A stretch of DNA of 64,000 nucleotides from Saccharopolyspora erythraea NRRL 2338 (GCF_000062885.1 NC_009142.1:2965584-3029583); one strand, 5' to 3'; shown: positions 1-8,935, counted from the first letter of the stretch. Numbers and translations are program-made. The notes: a model not told the origin generated them from the letters alone.

Positions 1-45
1 GCCGCCTCGGAGGTCGAGAGGTCCGTGTTCGCGGTGAAGCGCTGA
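1..45 (+). CDS. C-terminal tail of an upstream gene (partial)
   Basis: The first 14 codons are open in frame 1, read AASEVERSVFAVKR and end at TGA (43-45). The gene begins outside the window, so no function can be given. About 160 bp without a clear gene separate it from the ABC transporter. Confidence 0.45.
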   Translation, partial: AASEVERSVFAVKR

Positions 46-205
46 GACCACCCGAATCCGTGGCGCGGAGCGAAAGTGACGGGCTTCGGGATAGTTGGCG
101 GTGTCGCCGGGGGTTTCGGCGAGGGCGAGCGAAGAGTAGCTTGACGTCGAGGTGTGCCGGGAAGTCTGGTCGGCGGTATCTGACCCCTGCCCGGAGTGAG
201 GTTCC

Positions 206-1129
206 GTGTCCACCCCGACTGCGCGAGGTTCCCGAGCGGAGAACGCACCGGCGATCCAGACCCGTGGGCTGACCAAGCGGTTCGGCCGCACCACCGCTGT
301 GAAGGATCTCTCGCTCGAGGTCCGCCCAGGCGAGGTGTTCGGCTTCCTCGGACCCAACGGCGCCGGCAAGTCGACGAAGATCCGCATGCTGCTGGGGTTC
401 ATCCGGCCGTCCTCGGGAACCGCGCGGGTGTTCTCCGACGACGCGCGGGATGTTCGGCGAGCGCACCGCCACCTGGCCTACGTCCCCGCGGACGTGGCGC
501 TGTGGCCGGCGCTGACCGGCGCCGAGATCCTGGAGCTGCTGGCCAGGGTCGGGCCCGGCAGCGACACCACCTACCGGGACGAGCTCGTCGACAGGTTCGA
601 GCTCGAACTCGGCAAGCGGGGCAAGGCGTACTCGACCGGAAACCGGCAGAAGGTCGCCTTGGTCGCAGCTTTCTCGACCCGGGCACCGCTGCTGGTCCTC
701 GACGAGCCGACCAGCGGGCTGGATCCGCTGATGGAGCGGGAGTTCCGCCGTTGCGTCGCTGAGGCCAGGGACCGGGGGCAGACCGTCTTCCTGAGCTCGC
801 ACCAGCTGGCCGAGGTCGAGGCGGTGTGCGACCGGGTCGCGATCCTGCGCGCCGGACACCTCGCCGAGGTGGCGAGCATTCCGGAGCTGCGCCGGCTCCG
901 CCGCACCGACGTCGAGGTCTCCTTCGACGGGGTCGCACCGGACGTGAGCGGGCTGCCCGGAATCCACGACGTCGAGCTCCTCGACGGCACGGGCATGCGG
1001 TTCTCCCTCACCGGACCGCCCGGCCCGGCGTTGCGCGTGTTGGCGGCCTCGGACGTGACGGCCTTCCAGATGCGCGAGCCGAGCCTGGAGGAGATCTTCC
1101 TCGACTACTACGGGGATGCGGTCCGATGA
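206..1129 (+). CDS. ABC transporter ATP-binding protein (drug/antibiotic exporter type)
   Basis: This is the cytoplasmic ATPase that powers the permease encoded next to it. Walker A GPNGAGKST is at residues 49-57, Walker B LLVLDEPTSGLDP at 162-174 and the switch His at 199 (SSHQ). The signature motif is unusual: YSTGNRQK at 142-149 replaces the common LSGGQRQ. The length of 307 aa is normal for DrrA-like ATPases with a C-terminal extension. The GTG start is chosen because GGAGTGAGG lies just upstream. Its stop overlaps the permease start (ATGA), so the pair is translationally coupled. The substrate is not readable; small hydrophobic drugs or antibiotics are typical for the family. Confidence 0.93.
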   Translation: MSTPTARGSRAENAPAIQTRGLTKRFGRTTAVKDLSLEVRPGEVFGFLGPNGAGKSTKIRMLLGFIRPSSGTARVFSDDARDVRRAHRHLAYVPADVALWPALTGAEILELLARVGPGSDTTYRDELVDRFELELGKRGKAYSTGNRQKVALVAAFSTRAPLLVLDEPTSGLDPLMEREFRRCVAEARDRGQTVFLSSHQLAEVEAVCDRVAILRAGHLAEVASIPELRRLRRTDVEVSFDGVAPDVSGLPGIHDVELLDGTGMRFSLTGPPGPALRVLAASDVTAFQMREPSLEEIFLDYYGDAVR

Positions 1130-2754
1130 GAGCTGAGACGCTGCGCGGTGAACCCGGCTCGGCCCCGCGCAGGCCCGGCCGAGCGCTGACCGGTCTCGCC
1201 GTCCGCCAGATCCGCCTCAGCACCGGCGTGGTGCTCGCCGCCGCGGCGGGGATGTCGGCCTTGGTGGCCTGGCAGTACCAGACCACGTTCGCCGGTGTGC
1301 TCAACGCTCCGGCGCTGCAGGCGCTGGCCGCGAACCCGGCGATCCGCACCCTGTTCGGACCACCGGTCGCGTTGGACGACCCGGGCGGATTCACCGTCTG
1401 GCGCACGGGCACCCCGGTCGCCGTCCTGGTCGCGGTCTGGGCGGTGCTCAGCGCCACGCGCCTGACGCGAGGTGAGGAGGAATCGGGCCACTGGAACCTG
1501 CTGCTCGCGGCGCCCATCCGCAAGACGGCTTTGGTGAGCAGGGCCCTTCTGGTTCTCGCGGCCGGCGTCGTGCTGGTCGGCATCGCGGTGGCCGCGGCCC
1601 TCGTCGCGGCCGGGACGTCGGCGACCGGGGCTGTTCTGCATGCCGCGGACATCGTCGCCGTTGGGCTGGGATTCGCCGCGCTGGGAGCGCTGGCCGCGCA
1701 GGTCCTGCCCACGCGCGGGGCGGCGACCGGGCTGTCGGTGGCGGTCCTCGGCGCGATGCTGCTCATGAGGATGGTCGCCGATGGCGTGCAGGCCCTGGCG
1801 TGGCTGCATTGGGTCACGCCGTTCGGTCTCGTCGCCGAAGTGCAGCCCTACGCGGCGAACCGGCCGGTCCCGTTGCTGGTGCTCGCCGTCGTGCCACCGG
1901 TTCTGCTCGCCGGTGCTGTTGTCGCGGCGATCCGGCGCGACGTGGGCGCCGGGCTGGTGACCGTCGCCGCCACTCGCCGGGCGCGGACTCGGCTGCTCGG
2001 CTCGGTCGGGGCGTTCGCGATCCGCAGGAGCATCGGCCCGGTCGTCGGCTGGGTGCTGGGGATCGCCTCGTACTACTTGCTCATCGGGTTGCTCACGCAC
2101 TCGCTCACGGAGTTCGTCACCGACAATCCGCGCTTCGCCGAGTTGGCCGCCGCGGCCGGGTTCGGCGGGCTCGGGAAGGCGAGCGGCTACGCGGCGGCGA
2201 TGTACGGCCTGCTCGCGATCCCGGTCGGGGTGTACGCGGCCGCGCGGATCGCCGCCGTGCGCGCCGACGAGGTCGATCGGCATTCGGTGCTCCTGCTGGC
2301 TCAGCCGGTGTCGCGCAGCCACCTCGTCGGCGTGGAGATCGCGGCGGCCGTCGGCGGCGTGTTCGTGCTTCTGACCGGGGCCGGTGTCGCGACCTGGGCG
2401 GGCGCGACCGCGGTCGACGCGGAACTCGGACTCGGGGCTTCGCTGACCGGCGTGCTGAACATCGCGCCGATCGCGCTGCTGTGCCTGGGAGCCGCGGTCC
2501 TCGCGCTGGGCTGGACCCCGCGGGCGGTGCTCGCCATCGGATCGCTGCCCGCTGCCGGTGGCTTCCTCCTGCAGGTGCTCGCGCAGAGCACCGGCGCGCC
2601 GCGATGGGTCGGCCAGCTCTCGCCGTTCGCGCACATCGCGTCGGTCCCGGCCACCTCGGCGAACTGGGCGGGTGTGGCCGGGCTGTCCGCCACGGCCTGC
2701 GGTCTGGCGAGCATCGGTGTCATCGGCTACGCGCGGCGCGATCTCGCTGCTTGA
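1126..2754 (+). CDS. ABC-2 type exporter permease (polyketide-antibiotic exporter family)
   Basis: This 542-aa polytopic protein has about twelve hydrophobic segments in two homologous halves, each starting with an RxIR-type cytoplasmic stretch (around residues 20-30 and 300). This is the layout of the TnrB3-like exporter-of-polyketide-antibiotics family. It should form the membrane channel for the ATPase encoded immediately upstream. The ATG at 1126 overlaps the ATPase stop by 4 bp, which fixes the start; the open frame extends further upstream only inside the ATPase gene. No biosynthetic genes are nearby, so self-resistance or general efflux is the likely role (inference). Confidence 0.9.
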   Translation: MRAETLRGEPGSAPRRPGRALTGLAVRQIRLSTGVVLAAAAGMSALVAWQYQTTFAGVLNAPALQALAANPAIRTLFGPPVALDDPGGFTVWRTGTPVAVLVAVWAVLSATRLTRGEEESGHWNLLLAAPIRKTALVSRALLVLAAGVVLVGIAVAAALVAAGTSATGAVLHAADIVAVGLGFAALGALAAQVLPTRGAATGLSVAVLGAMLLMRMVADGVQALAWLHWVTPFGLVAEVQPYAANRPVPLLVLAVVPPVLLAGAVVAAIRRDVGAGLVTVAATRRARTRLLGSVGAFAIRRSIGPVVGWVLGIASYYLLIGLLTHSLTEFVTDNPRFAELAAAAGFGGLGKASGYAAAMYGLLAIPVGVYAAARIAAVRADEVDRHSVLLLAQPVSRSHLVGVEIAAAVGGVFVLLTGAGVATWAGATAVDAELGLGASLTGVLNIAPIALLCLGAAVLALGWTPRAVLAIGSLPAAGGFLLQVLAQSTGAPRWVGQLSPFAHIASVPATSANWAGVAGLSATACGLASIGVIGYARRDLAA

Positions 2755-2807
2755 TCCTGACGACAATTCAAATGCCGGTGAACAGCACGCGCCGCTATGG
2801 TGGACCG

Positions 2808-3242
2808 ATGACGTCGGTCAAGCAGTTCCAGGTCACCTTCGACTGCGCAGAACCCGAGCGCGTCGCTCGTTTCTGGTGCGAGGTGTTGGGGTACGTCGTG
2901 CCGGCGCCACCGGAGGGGTTTGCCACGTGGGACGACTTCGACCGCTCGCGGCCGCCCGAGGATCGGGGTTCCGCGTTCGCCTGCTCTGATCCCACAGGTG
3001 TGGGCCCGCGGCTGTACTTCCAGCGCGTTCCCGAAGGCAAGGTCGTCAAGAATCGAATGCACCTCTGCGTGCGGGCCGGCACCGGGCTCGTGGGTGAAGA
3101 GCGCCTCGCCACCCTCGAGGCCGAGTGCGCACGACTGGTCGCGCTCGGCGCGGCACGCGTGCGAGTACTGCTCGCCGATGGCGAGAACGAGTCGTGCATC
3201 GTGATGCAGGACATCGAGGGCAACGAGTTCTGCCTGGACTGA
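2808..3242 (+). CDS. VOC (glyoxalase/bleomycin resistance) superfamily protein
   Basis: A 144-aa protein with the start typical of this family (FQVTFDCAEPERVARFW, then FW.E.LGY) and the ending IEGNEFCLD, which carries the usual metal-site glutamate of the VOC fold. It belongs to the glyoxalase-like subgroup, whose substrates vary. An in-frame ATG at 2772 would add 12 residues, but the family normally begins near the chosen ATG. It lies 53 bp after the permease and could be the last gene of that transcript, where a binding or resistance role would fit; this is inference. Confidence 0.85.
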   Translation: MTSVKQFQVTFDCAEPERVARFWCEVLGYVVPAPPEGFATWDDFDRSRPPEDRGSAFACSDPTGVGPRLYFQRVPEGKVVKNRMHLCVRAGTGLVGEERLATLEAECARLVALGAARVRVLLADGENESCIVMQDIEGNEFCLD

Positions 3243-3343
3243 CGACCTGATCCGGGGTCGGCAGGTTCGTTGAGTTCAAGGCGAGGCCCAAGCCCCGCTC
3301 GACGTCGTGATCGCGCTTTTGCAGTGACGGTTGGGGGTCGCAG

Positions 3344-4291
3344 GTGTATCCGGAAATCGAGCCGTACGACTCCGGGAAGCTCGACGTGGGAGATGGGCAC
3401 CGGGTGTACTGGGAGGTCTGCGGCAACCCGCGGGGCGAGCCGGCGGTGGTGGTGCACGGTGGACCGGGCTCGGGCTGCTCAGCCGGTGCGCGCCGGTTCT
3501 TCGACCCGTCGACCTATCGAATCGTGCTGTTCGACCAGCGCATGTCCGGCCGCAGCACGCCGCGTGCGAGTGAGCCCGGCGCCGACTTCACCGCCAACAC
3601 CACCGAGCACCTGCTCGCCGACATGGAGTTGCTGCGCGAGTACCTGTGCATCGACCGTTGGATGGTGTTCGGCGGCTCATGGGGCTCGGTGTTGAGCCTG
3701 CTCTACGCCGAGCGGCATCCGCACCGGGTCACGGAGATGGTGCTGTGCGGACTGGCCACCGGCCGGCGGGCGGAAACCGACCTGCTCACCCGTGGGCTGG
3801 GCGAGGTCTTCCCGGAGGCATGGGCGCGGTTCCGGGCCGGAGTACCCGAGGCCGACCGGGACGGGGACTTGGCCGATGCCTACCACCGGCTGCTGATGGA
3901 TCCAGATCCGGCCGTACATACCAAGGCGGCTCGCGATTGGTGCGCGTGGGAGGACGCCATCGTGCCGACCTCACCCCCGAGCCCACGCTTTCAGGACCCG
4001 GCCTTCGCCCTCGGCTTCGCCCGGACCGTCACGCACTTCTGGCGGCACGGCTCCTGGCTGGAGGAAGGAGTGGTGCTGGCGGAGGCCGGGCGGTTGACCG
4101 GAATTCCCGGGCTGCTCGCTCAGGGCACCCTCGACCTGGGCAATCTGATCGGCACTCCGTGGCAGCTTGCCGCAGCATGGCCGGGCAGCGAGCTGGTGCT
4201 GGTGGAAGCGGGGCACCACGCCAACGGGGCGTTGGGCGAAGAGATCGTCCGGGCCACCGATCGATTCCGCAGCTCGCCCACCGTTGCCTGA
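3344..4291 (+). CDS. pip: Proline iminopeptidase (alpha/beta hydrolase, peptidase family S33)
   Basis: This enzyme would remove N-terminal proline from peptides in the cytoplasm. HGGPG (residues 38-42, oxyanion hole) is followed by DQRMSGRS and the nucleophile elbow GGSWGS with Ser112. The catalytic His lies in GHHANG near the end. The 315-aa length is normal for Pip. The family DQRGxGRS motif reads DQRMSGRS here, a mild deviation. The start is GTG, preceded by GGGGGTCGCAG as ribosome site. It stands alone, with about 100 bp to the VOC gene. Confidence 0.9.
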   Translation: MYPEIEPYDSGKLDVGDGHRVYWEVCGNPRGEPAVVVHGGPGSGCSAGARRFFDPSTYRIVLFDQRMSGRSTPRASEPGADFTANTTEHLLADMELLREYLCIDRWMVFGGSWGSVLSLLYAERHPHRVTEMVLCGLATGRRAETDLLTRGLGEVFPEAWARFRAGVPEADRDGDLADAYHRLLMDPDPAVHTKAARDWCAWEDAIVPTSPPSPRFQDPAFALGFARTVTHFWRHGSWLEEGVVLAEAGRLTGIPGLLAQGTLDLGNLIGTPWQLAAAWPGSELVLVEAGHHANGALGEEIVRATDRFRSSPTVA

Positions 4292-4430
4292 GCAGGCAGG
4301 CGGCGCGCGGACCGGGGCCCATCCGCCCAGCTGCCTTGGTAGCCGCGGATCGCAGAGCGGGCCTCATCCGATCGGCATGCCCTGCTGAACATCTGGCGCA
4401 AGTCCAGAGATGACAACGCAATTCGGCCGA

Positions 4431-4562
4431 TCAGTCGGCGCCTACGCGCGTCCCGGCGATGCGGCCGTGGAGGATGTAGGCAGCGCGGTAGGTGATGGCG
4501 GGTTCGCGTTCACCGCCGAGCGGGCTGTGGACGAAGTCGTCCGGGACCGGCGTGTGATTCGA
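4431..4562 (-). pseudogene. Possible 3' remnant of an unidentified gene
   Basis: On the minus strand about 40 codons read like a real protein end (PVPDDFVHSPLGGEREPAITY, then RAAYILHGRIAGTRVGAD and a stop at 4431). No start codon or longer open frame is attached. It lies in the 315-bp gap between the iminopeptidase gene and the next small gene, where I see nothing else. I do not recognise the family. It may be a leftover of a deleted gene or chance. Confidence 0.3.
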
Positions 4563-4606
4563 CGTCGCCCCCCGTGCCCTGCTCAGGGCGCGTCGAAGGA
4601 GTAGGC

Positions 4607-4957
4607 ATGCACGATGACGAACTGTACGTAGAACTACTACGACGACTCGGGGGAGGAGCGCACACCGCGGACACGTCGTCGGAACCGGTGATCGAGTTTT
4701 CCCCTACCGTCGATGGAGCGTCAACCGAGGCGTTGGTGCGTCTCCACGTCACTCAGGCCTCCTTGGGGGAACACCTGCGTGCTATGGCCAATGATGGTGA
4801 GCGCGTGTTTCCGGGAGAAGCGCCACTAGTGGGTGCGCTCCAGCTCTTTCTCGTCCACATCGACGAGGCGGTCAACACACGGCAGCCCGGACATGATGAT
4901 CTCATCGTGAGGTCAGGCGGCGTATGGGCTTTCAGCTCCGACGAGCTGGAAGGATAG
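4607..4957 (+). CDS. Conserved small hypothetical protein
   Basis: A 116-aa acidic soluble protein without a recognisable domain. It is rich in short helices (ELYVELLRRLGGG, TLFLVHIDEA-like segments) and has no signal peptide or membrane span. ATG at 4607 is preceded by AAGGAGTAGG, a strong ribosome site, so this start is preferred over the upstream GTG at 4574. A perfect terminator hairpin follows 11 bp after the stop, which supports it as a real monocistronic gene. Confidence 0.75.
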   Translation: MHDDELYVELLRRLGGGAHTADTSSEPVIEFSPTVDGASTEALVRLHVTQASLGEHLRAMANDGERVFPGEAPLVGALQLFLVHIDEAVNTRQPGHDDLIVRSGGVWAFSSDELEG

Positions 4958-4968
4958 GTGCCGACCAT

Positions 4969-5005
4969 GTGGGACTCTCGGCTTGCACACATCCGAGAGT
5001 CCCAC
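4969..5005 (+). terminator. Rho-independent-type terminator hairpin
   Basis: Perfect 13-bp inverted repeat (GTGGGACTCTCGG / CCGAGAGTCCCAC) with an 11-nt loop, starting 11 bp after the stop of the 116-aa gene. There is no U-run, as is usual in actinomycetes. Confidence 0.8.
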
Positions 5006-5497
5006 GCCGCTTGCGCTTACAGTCGGACCGAACCCGCAGCTGCCGGATGATGACGGCGGCGATGTGGTCCGGTGAAGCATCGGTGCGGGCGTGTACGGTG
5101 ATCTGCGGCGAACACTCCTGTTGCCCCGGGTCCGCCATCTGGGCTTCGTTTGGCCGCACCGGCGCGGTCGGGTTCGCGAGACGAGTGATGCCGGTGCACA
5201 CCACGATCGCCCGGGTGACCCCGGTTCGCACTCGCCGACGGGCGGGCTGAGCCATTGTTGTGGACCTCGTCGAGCCGATGCGAGCCACGGTGGGCCGCAC
5301 GCCCAGAGTGCCATCGCCGCAGTTCAGCACGATCAGCATGGCCAGGCTCGCAGGAATCGTGTCGCCGCTGGCGCCGCAGTTGTCGGGCGGCCTACGCGGG
5401 AGTTGCGGCGGCCGACCTGGTGGCCCTCGGCGGTGAGGCGTCGTGGGTCTACGGAATCGGTCGGATGGATGCTTCGGGCCGACCGCGTTTTGGGCGC
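5006..5497. other. Gene-poor interval with a doubtful minus-strand frame
   Basis: About 490 bp with no confident gene. A minus-strand frame (4932-5576) is open across it, and its middle part (ITVHARTDASPDHIAAVIIR) looks protein-like. The frame runs through the terminator hairpin, its ends are arginine/proline-rich, and it has no good start. It may be a decayed gene. Confidence 0.4.
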
Positions 5498-6004
5498 TCA
5501 CCCCGTTGAGGGGCCAGGGCCTGCTTGGCCGGGATTTGGTTCGTTCTGCGGCGGTGGCGAGATGTCGCCGCGCCATTGACCGGTGGCGGTGCCCCGGCGC
5601 TCGATGAAGTTCTTGAACCGGTTGAGGTCGGCCTGGATGCGTGAGTCGATCGCGCCCGTGACTTCGCCTGCTTTCTCCACGATGCCCTCCGGCTCGAAGT
5701 CCATCTGCAGGTGAATCCGGGTGTTGGTGTCGTCGATCCGGTGCACGGTGACGACGCCGGCCTGCTTCGGCCCGGACGTCACCTTCCAGGCGACGCGCTC
5801 GTCGGGGTGCTGCTCGGTGATCTCGGCGTCGAACTCACGGCGTACGCCGCCGATCGAGGTGACCCAGTGGGTGTGCGTGTCGTCGACTTGGTCGACGCGC
5901 TCGACGCCTTCCATGAACTCGGGGAACTCGGTGAATTGCGTCCATTGGTTGTAGGCGGTGTGCACTGGCACGGCCACGTCGACCGACTTGGTGTGCGTTG
6001 TCAC
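5498..6004 (-). CDS. SRPBCC (START-like, polyketide cyclase/dehydrase) family protein
   Basis: This 168-aa protein follows the COG5637-like pattern: SVDVAVPVHTAYNQWTQFTE at the start, FPEFMEGV, then alternating beta strands and a long C-terminal helix (DSRIQADLNRFKNFIERR). Such proteins bind hydrophobic ligands in a deep cavity; no substrate can be assigned. The last 25 residues are a Pro/Gly-rich tail. The GTG at 6004 is chosen because GGAGG lies 7 nt upstream. It is divergent from the DNA ligase gene. Confidence 0.88.
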   Translation of the reverse strand: MTTHTKSVDVAVPVHTAYNQWTQFTEFPEFMEGVERVDQVDDTHTHWVTSIGGVRREFDAEITEQHPDERVAWKVTSGPKQAGVVTVHRIDDTNTRIHLQMDFEPEGIVEKAGEVTGAIDSRIQADLNRFKNFIERRGTATGQWRGDISPPPQNEPNPGQAGPGPSTG

Positions 6005-6219
6005 GGCTACCTCCAGCAGCAATCAGAGTGCGTTGCCACCCACTGGCTACCCGAAATGCACGGCCCCACACACTTGTCCGGTTTCGCTGCGGTCTGGCTG
6101 TGCGGGCCCGGAACGTCGCCCCGGCGCGGCTGCTGTTTCCTGCGAATGCGGGACGGTCGGCGCACGCTTCTCGTGTGGCGTTGACGTGGGCGGGCCCGTC
6201 CTGGCTTGAGCGAGGGCCG

Positions 6220-7155
6220 ATGCTTCCCACCGCGGACGTGCCACCCCAGGGGCAGGGGTGGGCGTTCGAGTTCAAGTGGGATGGCATGCGGGCATTCATA
6301 CTCGCGAGCGGCGAGGGCGTGCGGGTGATCAGTCGGGCCGGCAACGACACCACGAGCGCGTTTCCGGAGTTGGGGGTGCTGGCCGAGACCGTCGGTGGGC
6401 GCCGGGTGGTCCTCGACGGTGAGGTGGTGGCCTGCGACGTCCGGGGCCGGCCGGACTTCGGACGGCTGCAGACCCGGATAAGCCGCACGCAGCCTAGCCC
6501 GCTGTTGGTGCGGCAGGTGCCGGCGGTGCTGCTGGTGTTCGACTTGCTGATGGTCGACGAGGTCGAGTTGCTGACTGTTCCGTACGTCGAGCGCCGGGAG
6601 CGTCTGGCGGCGTTGGGGCTCGGCGGCGTCGGGACGGTGCGGATGCCCGAGCACTACCTCGATGTCACCGCCGAGCAGCTTCTCGCGGTCGCCCGCGAGC
6701 ACGACCTCGAAGGGATCGTTGCCAAGCGCGTGCAGTCCCGCTATCGACCTGGTCAACGGTCGCGGGAGTGGATCAAGACGGCGATCCGGCACACGACCAA
6801 CGCCGTCGTTGGCGGGTGGGTGACCGGGTCCGGCGCCCACCGCCACGTCCTCGGCGCTCTGCTGCTCGGCGTGTACGGCGTCGATGGTCGCCTGCACTAC
6901 GCCGGGCATGTGGGAACGGGGTTCAGTGATCGGGACCGGGCGGTGTTCGCCGAGGGCCTGGCCGAGCTGGCGCGACCGACCAGCCCGTTCGCTGATCCGG
7001 TGCCGCGGGAGTTGGCTCGGTACGCCCAGTGGGTCGAGCCGCTGATCGTCGCCGAGGTCGAGTACCGGCAGTGGACCGACGACGGGCGACTGCGCCACCC
7101 CGCGTTCCGGCAACTCCACCCGGAGGTCACGCCCGCGAGCGTGCGCCGACCGTGA
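6220..7155 (+). CDS. ATP-dependent DNA ligase (LigC/LigD ligase-domain type)
   Basis: This seals nicks in DNA through a ligase-adenylate intermediate. The adenylation domain begins with motif I EFKWDGMRA (Lys19 as nucleophile), followed by LDGEVVACD, VFDLLMVD, LEGIVAKRV and WIKTAIR, then a C-terminal OB-fold (HYAGHVGTGF). No primase or phosphoesterase domain is fused, so it resembles stand-alone LigC-type ligases of actinobacteria. No Ku gene lies in the window. The start is uncertain: ATG 6220 is placed near the conserved PML motif, and GTG 6175 would add 15 residues as homologues often have. Confidence 0.92.
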   Translation: MLPTADVPPQGQGWAFEFKWDGMRAFILASGEGVRVISRAGNDTTSAFPELGVLAETVGGRRVVLDGEVVACDVRGRPDFGRLQTRISRTQPSPLLVRQVPAVLLVFDLLMVDEVELLTVPYVERRERLAALGLGGVGTVRMPEHYLDVTAEQLLAVAREHDLEGIVAKRVQSRYRPGQRSREWIKTAIRHTTNAVVGGWVTGSGAHRHVLGALLLGVYGVDGRLHYAGHVGTGFSDRDRAVFAEGLAELARPTSPFADPVPRELARYAQWVEPLIVAEVEYRQWTDDGRLRHPAFRQLHPEVTPASVRRP

Positions 7156-7254
7156 ACCCCTCGGGGAGCAGCCGGACTCGCCGGAGAGCGGAAACCGCGG
7201 CGACGGGGCCAGAGCGCGGGCGATCGCGATCCGCTGGGGTGGGTCCGTCGTTGG

Positions 7255-7839
7255 TCAGGGACGGGTGAGGTGCAGGCCGACGACGCCGTTCGCCAGTGCG
7301 GTGACGCCAACCGTGGCGAAGCGGGCGTCCACACCGTCGGGGAACAAGCGCAGCCCGCCACCGAGCAGCACCGGGACCATGAACAGGCGCAGGTCATCGA
7401 GGAGGTCCAGACGCAGCAGCTCGCCGATGACGCTGGCACTGTTGGCCACCAACACGTCACGGCCCGGCCCCTTGCGCAGCGCTTCGACCTCGGCGGCGAG
7501 GTCGCGAGCGATGCGCGAGTTCTCCCACGGCGCCTCGGTCAGGCTGCGCGAGACCACCACCTTCTCGGTGGCGTCGAGCCACCGGCCCAGCTCACGGGTC
7601 CGGGGCTCGGTGTTCTCGTCGCGGGTGATGCCAGGCCACACGGAGTAGAAGCCCTCGTAGCTGGTGCGTCCGAGCACGATCGTGTCGGCGCCGCGCCATA
7701 TCCCTTCGAAGTACTCGGAGGTCTGCGGATGCGTCGCGGCTTCGTGCAGCCAGGTGTCGTGCGCCGGGCCGCCTGGACCGCTGGTGTGACCGTCGAGGGA
7801 CACGCCCGCCCAGGCGACGATGCGACGGGATGCACTCAT
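7255..7839 (-). CDS. Dihydrofolate reductase-like / RibD C-terminal domain protein
   Basis: A 194-aa NADPH-binding reductase of the DHFR fold used in the RibD C-terminal group. Visible features are the N-terminal strand RIVAWAGVSLDG, the motif ADTIVLGRTSYEGF, VVSRSL and the C-terminal LLGGGLRLFPDG. Members of this group are seldom characterised and are probably not true folate reductases. The ATG is preceded by GAAAGGAAGACAGC, a good ribosome site. It is convergent with the ligase and divergent from the next gene across an AT-richer promoter region. Confidence 0.88.
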   Translation of the reverse strand: MSASRRIVAWAGVSLDGHTSGPGGPAHDTWLHEAATHPQTSEYFEGIWRGADTIVLGRTSYEGFYSVWPGITRDENTEPRTRELGRWLDATEKVVVSRSLTEAPWENSRIARDLAAEVEALRKGPGRDVLVANSASVIGELLRLDLLDDLRLFMVPVLLGGGLRLFPDGVDARFATVGVTALANGVVGLHLTRP

Positions 7840-8068
7840 GCTGTCTTCCTTTCGTTTCGCGAACATGCCTGAGCTTCGCATGAGTATCGCTGATCGCCAG
7901 GTGGCAACAACACCTTCAAGTGGAGTTCTTCCGTGTCTTGCTGTATTCGATTACCCATTCGTGTCATTGAACGTGGTTTCTGAGACCAGGTACTGTGCGA
8001 GAATTGCGACGCAGTTTACATGCTGCGGTTTATTGCGTCAGCTCTCGCTCCGCCCAAGGCGGATCTGC

Positions 8069-8584
8069 ATGTCCGGCAAGACCGTCTCGAAGAAGCGAAC
8101 AGAACCAGCGGGCATCGAGGCTCCGCTGCCGGACCCTGTCATCACGCTCACGTGGGAGTACGCCGGGTCGTACGAACTCGCGCAGGAATTCCTGGAGATT
8201 GAAGGGAAGCGAATGAAGGTGAAAGCCGGCGACTACTACGATTACGTGCCGGGTCGGATCTACAGCTTCGACGGAAGCTGCACCCTTTCCCGGATGGCGC
8301 CAGACCTGGATGAGGTCTATGCCGAATCTACGGAGGGCGTGGACCTGTCGGTCAACTACCACCGCACCTTCAGCATCCGCCAGCCGCAGGACAGGGCGAC
8401 GGCAAGGTCAGCCCCACCGGGAGCTGAACAACTTCTCGGAGGATTTTCGGGTCACCCGCTGGGAGAACGCCGACTGCATCGGCGACCAGCAGTCCTTCGG
8501 TCCCGGCTCACGAGGACCAAGATCGAGCGGCCCCGGGCCCTGCCGCTGTCCCACGTCCCACCCAAGAGCGCGAAACCCGAGTAG
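8069..8584 (+). CDS. Hypothetical protein, probably frameshifted in its 3' half
   Basis: The first ~110 residues (ITLTWEYAGSYELAQEFLEI, then MKVKAGDYYDYVPGRIYSF) look like a real but unrecognised protein. After QDRAT (around 8400) this frame becomes Arg/Pro-rich. A neighbouring frame then reads convincingly (ELNNFSEDFRVTRWENADC around 8421-8480), so a frameshift near 8395-8425 is likely. The upstream 7860-8040 stretch is AT-richer and probably holds the promoter. The ATG at 8069 has only a weak ribosome site. Confidence 0.5.
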   Translation: MSGKTVSKKRTEPAGIEAPLPDPVITLTWEYAGSYELAQEFLEIEGKRMKVKAGDYYDYVPGRIYSFDGSCTLSRMAPDLDEVYAESTEGVDLSVNYHRTFSIRQPQDRATARSAPPGAEQLLGGFSGHPLGERRLHRRPAVLRSRLTRTKIERPRALPLSHVPPKSAKPE

Positions 8585-8776
8585 GCGCGCCGTGGCCGCA
8601 TCGAGTGCGTCCAGCGCGCCGCCGAGGTCGGCAATGCCTGCGTCAGGCCTCGCGCTGGTGCTCTGATGGGGTTGCCTGACTGACGATTGCACATCCGGGT
8701 GGCACGCGCGGCGCCTGGCGGCGGGGGCGGTGATGATGTTGTGCGGCACCCGTCACCCGAGCCCAGGAGGCTTTCC

Positions 8777-8935
8777 ATGCTGCGTGCCCTGATCGCCGCC
8801 GTTCTGACCGCCGCCGCGCTGGTGGCCGGCGCGGGCGCCGCGCACGCGCAAGAAGTCCCGGACATCGTGTGCGAGACCGCCATCCCGCCGGTCGAGGAGG
8901 GGATTGCGGTCGTCAGCAACCTCGTGTGCAGCTAG
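8777..8935 (+). CDS. Small secreted peptide with two cysteines
   Basis: A 52-aa pre-peptide: a signal sequence (MLRALIAAVLTAAALVAGAG) ends in AAHA, with predicted cleavage after residue 24. This leaves a mature peptide of about 28 residues with Cys32 and Cys51, which could form one disulphide. ATG follows AGGAGGCTTTCC, a near-perfect ribosome site. It is not a chaplin, because the conserved chaplin motif is absent. The function is unknown; it is likely extracellular or cell-wall associated. Confidence 0.7.
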   Translation: MLRALIAAVLTAAALVAGAGAAHAQEVPDIVCETAIPPVEEGIAVVSNLVCS

